This document shows, one piece after another, positions 17,038-20,850 of a stretch of 20,850 nucleotides of DNA. Where the stretch lies: contig JAVKDP010000001.1 in the NCBI GenBank assembly GCA_040222185.1, forward strand, positions 1 to 20,850, written 5' to 3'. Under the pieces are notes generated by a model. It did no database searches and had not been told where the DNA came from. It saw nothing but the letters and a program-made list of their open reading frames with translations. The position numbers and the translations under genes were made by a program. The DNA comes from JAVKDP01 sp040222185. GTDB lineage: Bacteria > Bacteroidota > Rhodothermia > Balneolales > Balneolaceae. Numbering within the stretch: position 1 is the stretch's first letter; each line of letters opens with the position of its first letter.

Positions 17038-17292
17038 GTGTTAAAAAAACTAAGGACTATGGGTACTGAGAAAGAATTACATTGTGATTTCTGTAACTCA
17101 ATTAATGGTAAACCTAGATTAATAGGAGAATACATTGTCGAGTTAAAAGAGGTAACTATTAATGGAGAGAAAAAACTTGTTTGCCAGGGCTGCAAAATTA
17201 AGAATAGCGAGGTGAGAAAGTCTCTGATAAGTAATAACCCCGTCACAAAACAGGATCGATTTAAAAGCTTACTCCGATCAATAGGTTTTTGA
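17038..17292 (+). CDS. Small zinc-knuckle protein, paralogue 3 (CDFC...CQGC)
   Basis: An 84-residue protein if read from the GTG at 17038. An in-frame ATG at 17059 gives 77 residues and an N-terminus (MGTEKELHCDFC) whose length resembles paralogue 4, so the ATG may be the true start. Neither has a well-spaced Shine-Dalgarno. The core is C16-D-F-C19 ... C49-Q-G-C52 with 29 residues between, and the centre is GKPRLIGEYIVELKEVTINGEKKLV, the cleanest copy of the family pattern. A basic linker is followed by the amphipathic tail RFKSLLRSIGF. It follows paralogue 2 by 83 bp and is convergent with the TPR-LuxR gene, with only 10 bp between the stops, inside a shared inverted repeat. Probably cytoplasmic; function unknown. 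Confidence 0.85.
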   Translation: MLKKLRTMGTEKELHCDFCNSINGKPRLIGEYIVELKEVTINGEKKLVCQGCKIKNSEVRKSLISNNPVTKQDRFKSLLRSIGF

Positions 17293-17321
17293 ACTTATAC
17301 TTTCAAAAGTTGTTCAAAAAC
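17285..17321. terminator. Possible bidirectional terminator spanning two convergent gene ends
   Basis: GTTTTTGAAC (17285-17294) and GTTCAAAAAC (17312-17321) are perfect 10-bp inverted arms around 17 bases. The element includes the stop codons of both the gene at 17038 and the TPR-LuxR gene and encodes their last residues. Each strand carries a T-run within its own stem rather than after it, so it is an unusual shape for an intrinsic terminator, but the placement fits. Confidence 0.5.
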
Positions 17322-18964
17322 TCCGTAAGATTTTCTTCTTTTGCCAAACCAAGTCTTTTTCTTAGCCGATAACGGCTTTGTTCAACACTCTTCACTGAAA
17401 TATTCAAAATACTTGCAATCTCTTTAGAGCTCAAATTAAGCCTTAACAAAGCTGATAGCCTTTGTTCTTTTACCGTGAGAAAACTATACTTCTCTTTTAG
17501 TGTGTAATAAAAACCCTCACTAATCTGCTCTACTTTCCTTTGAAATTCATTCATATCACTTTGAATGTTCACATTCTGATGAATTTCCAATTCAAGGGAT
17601 GTTATATCCTTTTTAAGTTTTGAATTATTAGATGTAGCCTTGATCATTGACAGTTTATCTTTTACATGATCCAGAAACTCATTTTTTTCGACCAAATGGA
17701 GCGCGTAGTTTGTTAGTTCATTTTTGACCTGATCTATTTTGAGCTTTTCATTTTGAAGCTCCACTTCTGCAAGTTTTTTCTCGGAGTCAGCAATAGAGCG
17801 TTCTTTTTCAGAAATCTCTATTTCCTTTTTTCTTTTGTTTATATATGTCATCCCAAAAACGAATACCAGAACCAGAGCACCTCCCATAGAACCAGCTGTT
17901 ATGATATTCCTCAATCTTTGATTTGCATTCACCTGACTTAAAAGAGCTATCTCCTTCTCTTTTTTCTCAGTTTCATACTTTTCTCTGGCTTCTGCGAGGA
18001 GTCGGGTATTTTCGTTATTTATTAGACTGTCATTTAATACTTTGAATTCAACATAGTGGTCGTACGCTTTTTCTGTATCTCCTGCAGTTTTATATATACT
18101 GGCAAGTGTCTCGTAAGAATCGCGTATATCATATCTGTTCCCAAACTTCCTGACAAGTTCAAGGGCCTTTTGGGCACTGTATATTGCATCGGAATGCTTC
18201 CCTTGAATTGAATAAATATCAGCCAGAGACCGATAGATCCCATCCGATTTTAACTCTTCGCCAATTTCTTCATTCCATTCTTTAGCTTTATTTAAGTAAA
18301 CAAGAGCTGAATCTATGTTTCCAAGATTTTTAAATACTAACCCGATATTGAACATATCTGTGGTCATCAATACAGAATCCGAAATAGATTCTTTCATTAC
18401 TAAGGCTTTCCGGTAATAGTCTAACGCGTGATACAAACTATCCTGTTGATAATAAATACTCCCGATTGCACTGGTAATCATTGAAGTTCTTTTCAGATCA
18501 TTACTTTCATTGAAATATGAACCAGCCTCTTCATAGTAACTTTTAGCAGCCTCCAGCTGATCATTCCTATAGTATAGAATCCCAATGTTTCCAAAAAACC
18601 GACCTTTATCAAGAGATGTAATTTCAGAATGGAAGTACTTTGTAGCATCCTGGAAATAGTATAACGAACTATCTGTAAACCCCTTCATCATATAAGCGGA
18701 TGCAAGATTATATCTTGAATTAAACAAATGAGAACTATCTCCAGTTTGCTTTGAGAATGAAACGAATCTCCTGGAGACCTCTACAGTAGAATCGAGATTG
18801 GAGTAAAAGAGATCCTGAAATAAACGATTATTTATTTCCCCTTTTAGTGAGTCATCTCTTACTATTTCCAGAGAATCAATTCTGGATTGTACTACATTTA
18901 TTTGTGCATAAAGCACTTTATGACTAGCTAAACAGCATATTATAATTAACCCAAAATATTTCAT
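17303..18964 (-). CDS. Membrane-anchored TPR protein with C-terminal LuxR-type HTH
   Basis: A 553-residue putative one-component transmembrane transcription regulator. A signal peptide (1-20, ending LYA before QINVV) is followed by about five or six tetratricopeptide repeats in the periplasm (about 60-315, for example AAKSYYEEAGSYFNESNDL, ALDYYRKALVMKES, SLADIYSIQGKHSDAIYSAQKALEL). Then come a transmembrane helix (about 353-376), a long cytoplasmic coiled coil (about 378-440) and a LuxR/GerE-type helix-turn-helix at the C-terminus (about 490-545: LTVKEQRLSALLRLNLSSKEIASILNISVKSVEQSRYRLRKRLG). This layout is common in Bacteroidota. The presumed logic is that a periplasmic protein or peptide contact is signalled to the DNA-binding end, but ligands are generally unknown. 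ATG start at 18964. It is divergent from the zinc-knuckle gene at 19148 and convergent with that at 17038. Confidence 0.9.
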   Translation of the reverse strand: MKYFGLIIICCLASHKVLYAQINVVQSRIDSLEIVRDDSLKGEINNRLFQDLFYSNLDSTVEVSRRFVSFSKQTGDSSHLFNSRYNLASAYMMKGFTDSSLYYFQDATKYFHSEITSLDKGRFFGNIGILYYRNDQLEAAKSYYEEAGSYFNESNDLKRTSMITSAIGSIYYQQDSLYHALDYYRKALVMKESISDSVLMTTDMFNIGLVFKNLGNIDSALVYLNKAKEWNEEIGEELKSDGIYRSLADIYSIQGKHSDAIYSAQKALELVRKFGNRYDIRDSYETLASIYKTAGDTEKAYDHYVEFKVLNDSLINNENTRLLAEAREKYETEKKEKEIALLSQVNANQRLRNIITAGSMGGALVLVFVFGMTYINKRKKEIEISEKERSIADSEKKLAEVELQNEKLKIDQVKNELTNYALHLVEKNEFLDHVKDKLSMIKATSNNSKLKKDITSLELEIHQNVNIQSDMNEFQRKVEQISEGFYYTLKEKYSFLTVKEQRLSALLRLNLSSKEIASILNISVKSVEQSRYRLRKRLGLAKEENLTEFLNNF

Positions 18965-19045
18965 AAGCCTTTAATAATCGAACTAACGGAAGTCTTTTCT
19001 TTAACTTCAGAAGCCAAGATAGTAGAAAATACGTCAACAAAATAA

Positions 19046-19099
19046 CTCTACATTTACTCTACAGAAATGTTTTTTGCAAATCCAATCGCTTATAATCGC
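19046..19099. promoter_or_regulatory. Short tandem repeats in the divergent control region
   Basis: The 183-bp region between the TPR-LuxR start and the small gene at 19148 holds ACTCTACA twice (19046-19053, 19057-19064; 11-bp period) and AATCGC twice (19084-19089, 19094-19099; 10-bp period). One-turn direct repeats could be protein-binding sites shared by the two divergent genes. Neither strand shows an exact TTTG/TAnnTTTG promoter. Confidence 0.35.
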
Positions 19100-19147
19100 A
19101 ATGTTGTTTAGGAAAACGTTTATTAAGAAACCTGGTTATTCAATTTT

Positions 19148-19375
19148 ATGGCAATGTCATCCATCAATTCTGAAAGAAGATGTAACTTTTGTAATACGAG
19201 AGAATTGGACATACGAAAGGTAGGCAACTATATGGTTGTACTATCAAAGATTGAAGTTGATGGAGAAATGAGACTAGCCTGTCAGGGATGTAAGCGAAAT
19301 GCAAAACAGATTACTCATATTCCGGTTAAACCAGCTAAAAAAAATTGGCTAAAGAAGATATTCCACAAAGCCTAA
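19148..19375 (+). CDS. Small zinc-knuckle protein, paralogue 4 (CNFC...CQGC)
   Basis: A 75-residue protein of unknown function, the smallest of the four. C12-N-F-C15 ... C45-Q-G-C48 has 29 residues between the knuckles. The centre reads RKVGNYMVVLSKIEVDGEMRLA, aligned without gaps to paralogue 3. A Lys-rich linker (KRNAKQ...VKPAKK) leads to the tail NWLKKIFHKA, a short amphipathic basic segment. The start is the ATG at 19148; a second in-frame ATG two codons later is also possible. It is divergent from the TPR-LuxR regulator, and its TAA (19373-19375) overlaps the typA TAG on the other strand. No export signal. By analogy with other C4 knuckles it probably binds zinc and nucleic acid or protein; this is inference. 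Confidence 0.85.
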   Translation: MAMSSINSERRCNFCNTRELDIRKVGNYMVVLSKIEVDGEMRLACQGCKRNAKQITHIPVKPAKKNWLKKIFHKA

Positions 19376-20850
19376 GCCTTGCTTTTCTTTTCCTCTCTTT
19401 TTCTTTCATTATGATCAAGGAACTTCTTTCGGATTCTCAGGGTCTTAGGAGTTACTTCCAATAGTTCATCGTTAGCAATAAACTCAATACACTCTTCCAG
19501 ACTCATCTTCTTTGCCTGAGAAATTCTAACAGCATCCGCAGTAATAGAAGCCCGGTGATTTGTAAGAGCTTTCTTCTTTGCTACATTAACAATCATATCA
19601 TCACTACGGTTGTTTGTCCCCACAACCATACCCATATAGATCGAATCACCAGGTTCAACAAAGAAAGTTCCTCTGTCCTGAACACCTTCAAGCGCGTATG
19701 CTGTTACATCACCAACCTCTAAAGCAACAAGTGCTCCACGAGTTCTACCCGGGATTTCTCCTGCATAAGGTTCGTACCCGTCAAACTGCTGGTGCATGAT
19801 ACCTGTTCCCCTGGTTTCTGTTAGCATTTCTCCTCTAAAGCCAATTAGACCCCGCGAAGGAACCCTGAATTCGATTCTGTTATTCTCTCCTTCCTGACTC
19901 ATTCCCTGCATAATCCCCTTCCTCTTCTGGAGATTATCAATCACTTTGTTACTATAGTCAGTAAGTACATCAACGATTACTTCTTCAACAGGCTCATGAG
20001 TAACCCCATCAATTTCCTGCATTAGTACCTCAGGGCGTGAGACAGAAAATTCAAAACCTTCTCTCCTCATAGTTTCAATCAGGATAGCCATTTGCAACTC
20101 CCCTCTACCTGAAACCTTAAATACATCAGGGCTTGCCGTAGGCTCTACTCTCATAGCTACGTTAGTTCGGACTTCTCTTTCTAATCGGTCTTTGATCTGG
20201 TTTGATGTCACAAACTTCCCTTCTTTACCAGCAAATGGAGAGTTGTTTACCCTGAAATACATTGCAATGGTTGGCTTATCAAGATCAACATACTCAAGAG
20301 GTGTCGGATCAGATGCTACGGTTAAGGTATCACCTATATTAACAGTATCGTAGCCTGCGAGTGCTACAATATCACCTGCAAAAGCCTGCTCAACAGGCTC
20401 TCTGTTTAAGCCATTAAACGTAAACAGCTTTGTTGCTCTTCCTTTCATCTTCTGCTCACCCTTTCCGCTTACCAGGGCCACTTCCTGGTTCAGCTTAATT
20501 GTACCTTGCTCAATACGCCCAACTGCAATTCGGCCTACATAATCATTCCAGTCAATACTGCTTACTAGCATCTTAAAGTTTTCTTCCACCGGTTGTGAAG
20601 GAGCAGGTACATGTTCGACAATTTTATCCATCAGCGGAGCCAAACTCTCTCCTTCTTCTTCCAGATCTTCTTTGGCAAGTCCCTGCTTTGCAATTGCGTA
20701 TAAAACCGGGAAGTCTAATTGCTCATTAGTAGCATCAAGCATTACGAAAAGATCAAAAATCTCATCAAGTACAGCATCCGGACGAGCATCGCTTCTATCA
20801 ATCTTGTTAATTAATACAATAGGCTTATAACCGAGGCTTAATGACTTTCT
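19372..20850 (-). CDS. typA: Ribosome-associated GTPase TypA/BipA, C-terminal 492 residues (N-terminus off window)
   Basis: TypA/BipA is a translational GTPase related to EF-G and LepA, involved in 50S assembly and stress adaptation. The frame is open to the right edge and continues upstream of the first ATG (20742) as LGYKPIVLINKIDRSDARPDAVLDEIFDLF. This contains the G4 motif NKID, so the true start lies outside the window. Roughly 110 residues (G1-G3) are missing compared with the usual length of about 600. The visible part has domain II (DYVGRIAVGRIEQGTI), the domain III/V region (GRGELQMAILIETMRREGFEFSVSRPEV) and the TypA-specific C-terminus (GTNNRSDDMIVNVAKKKALTNHRAS, LRIRKKFLDHNERKREEKK). 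The G5-like segment reads YAIAKQG where E. coli has YASALNG. The sequence otherwise looks normal. Confidence 0.96.
   Translation of the reverse strand, partial: RKSLSLGYKPIVLINKIDRSDARPDAVLDEIFDLFVMLDATNEQLDFPVLYAIAKQGLAKEDLEEEGESLAPLMDKIVEHVPAPSQPVEENFKMLVSSIDWNDYVGRIAVGRIEQGTIKLNQEVALVSGKGEQKMKGRATKLFTFNGLNREPVEQAFAGDIVALAGYDTVNIGDTLTVASDPTPLEYVDLDKPTIAMYFRVNNSPFAGKEGKFVTSNQIKDRLEREVRTNVAMRVEPTASPDVFKVSGRGELQMAILIETMRREGFEFSVSRPEVLMQEIDGVTHEPVEEVIVDVLTDYSNKVIDNLQKRKGIMQGMSQEGENNRIEFRVPSRGLIGFRGEMLTETRGTGIMHQQFDGYEPYAGEIPGRTRGALVALEVGDVTAYALEGVQDRGTFFVEPGDSIYMGMVVGTNNRSDDMIVNVAKKKALTNHRASITADAVRISQAKKMSLEECIEFIANDELLEVTPKTLRIRKKFLDHNERKREEKKSKA

Overview
The window is A+T-rich and very probably from a Bacteroidota-type bacterium, with the Balneolota/FCB lineage a reasonable guess. 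Three things point there: a TTTTG / TATATTTG promoter (the Bacteroidota -33/-7 type) in front of the ribosomal operon, two giant hybrid two-component regulators of the Bacteroides type, and a CarboxypepD_reg-like exported protein. Shine-Dalgarno sequences are mostly weak, and TTG and GTG starts occur. The species cannot be fixed from the sequence.

Left edge, minus strand (1-3191): the str operon rpsL-rpsG-fusA-tuf, with tuf cut by the window edge. It is read from a promoter at 3230-3263. Divergent from it is recG (3381-5450, +). Next come an exported protein with a carboxypeptidase-regulatory-like domain (5506-6633), a 366-bp spacer with no convincing gene, and a 66-residue two-helix membrane protein (7000-7200).

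The accessory core (7286-19375) holds three large membrane-bound transcription regulators interleaved with four small genes. The regulators are two hybrid two-component systems (HTCS1, 7286-11407, minus; HTCS2, 12106-16272, plus) and one TPR/transmembrane/LuxR-HTH protein (17303-18964, minus). The small genes (11591, 16673, 17038, 19148, all plus) encode one paralogous family of 75-93 residues. It has a CxxC-(29 or 30)-CxxC zinc-knuckle core, a conserved centre ([IL]G....V.L) and CQ[GNC]C, a Lys/Arg-rich linker and a short hydrophobic/basic C-terminal tail. Each regulator lies next to at least one of them. No susC/susD or glycoside hydrolase genes, the usual HTCS partners, are present.

The intergenic DNA of this core is structured. 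There is a perfect 14-bp direct repeat at a 21-bp period directly upstream of HTCS1. Four TTTGGCAC repeats at 21/20/21-bp periods lie downstream of HTCS2. There is also a 24-bp palindrome upstream of HTCS2, a strong GAAA-loop terminator after the first small gene, and a long inverted repeat whose mismatches become G-U pairs in minus-strand RNA. A 21-bp direct-repeat period is what AraC-family proteins typically recognise, and both HTCS end in AraC domains.

The right edge is typA/bipA (minus, N-terminus beyond the window), whose stop codon overlaps that of the last small gene. My working hypothesis, which is inference, is that the core is a lineage-specific signalling island in which the small zinc-knuckle proteins are outputs or partners of the three membrane-bound regulators.
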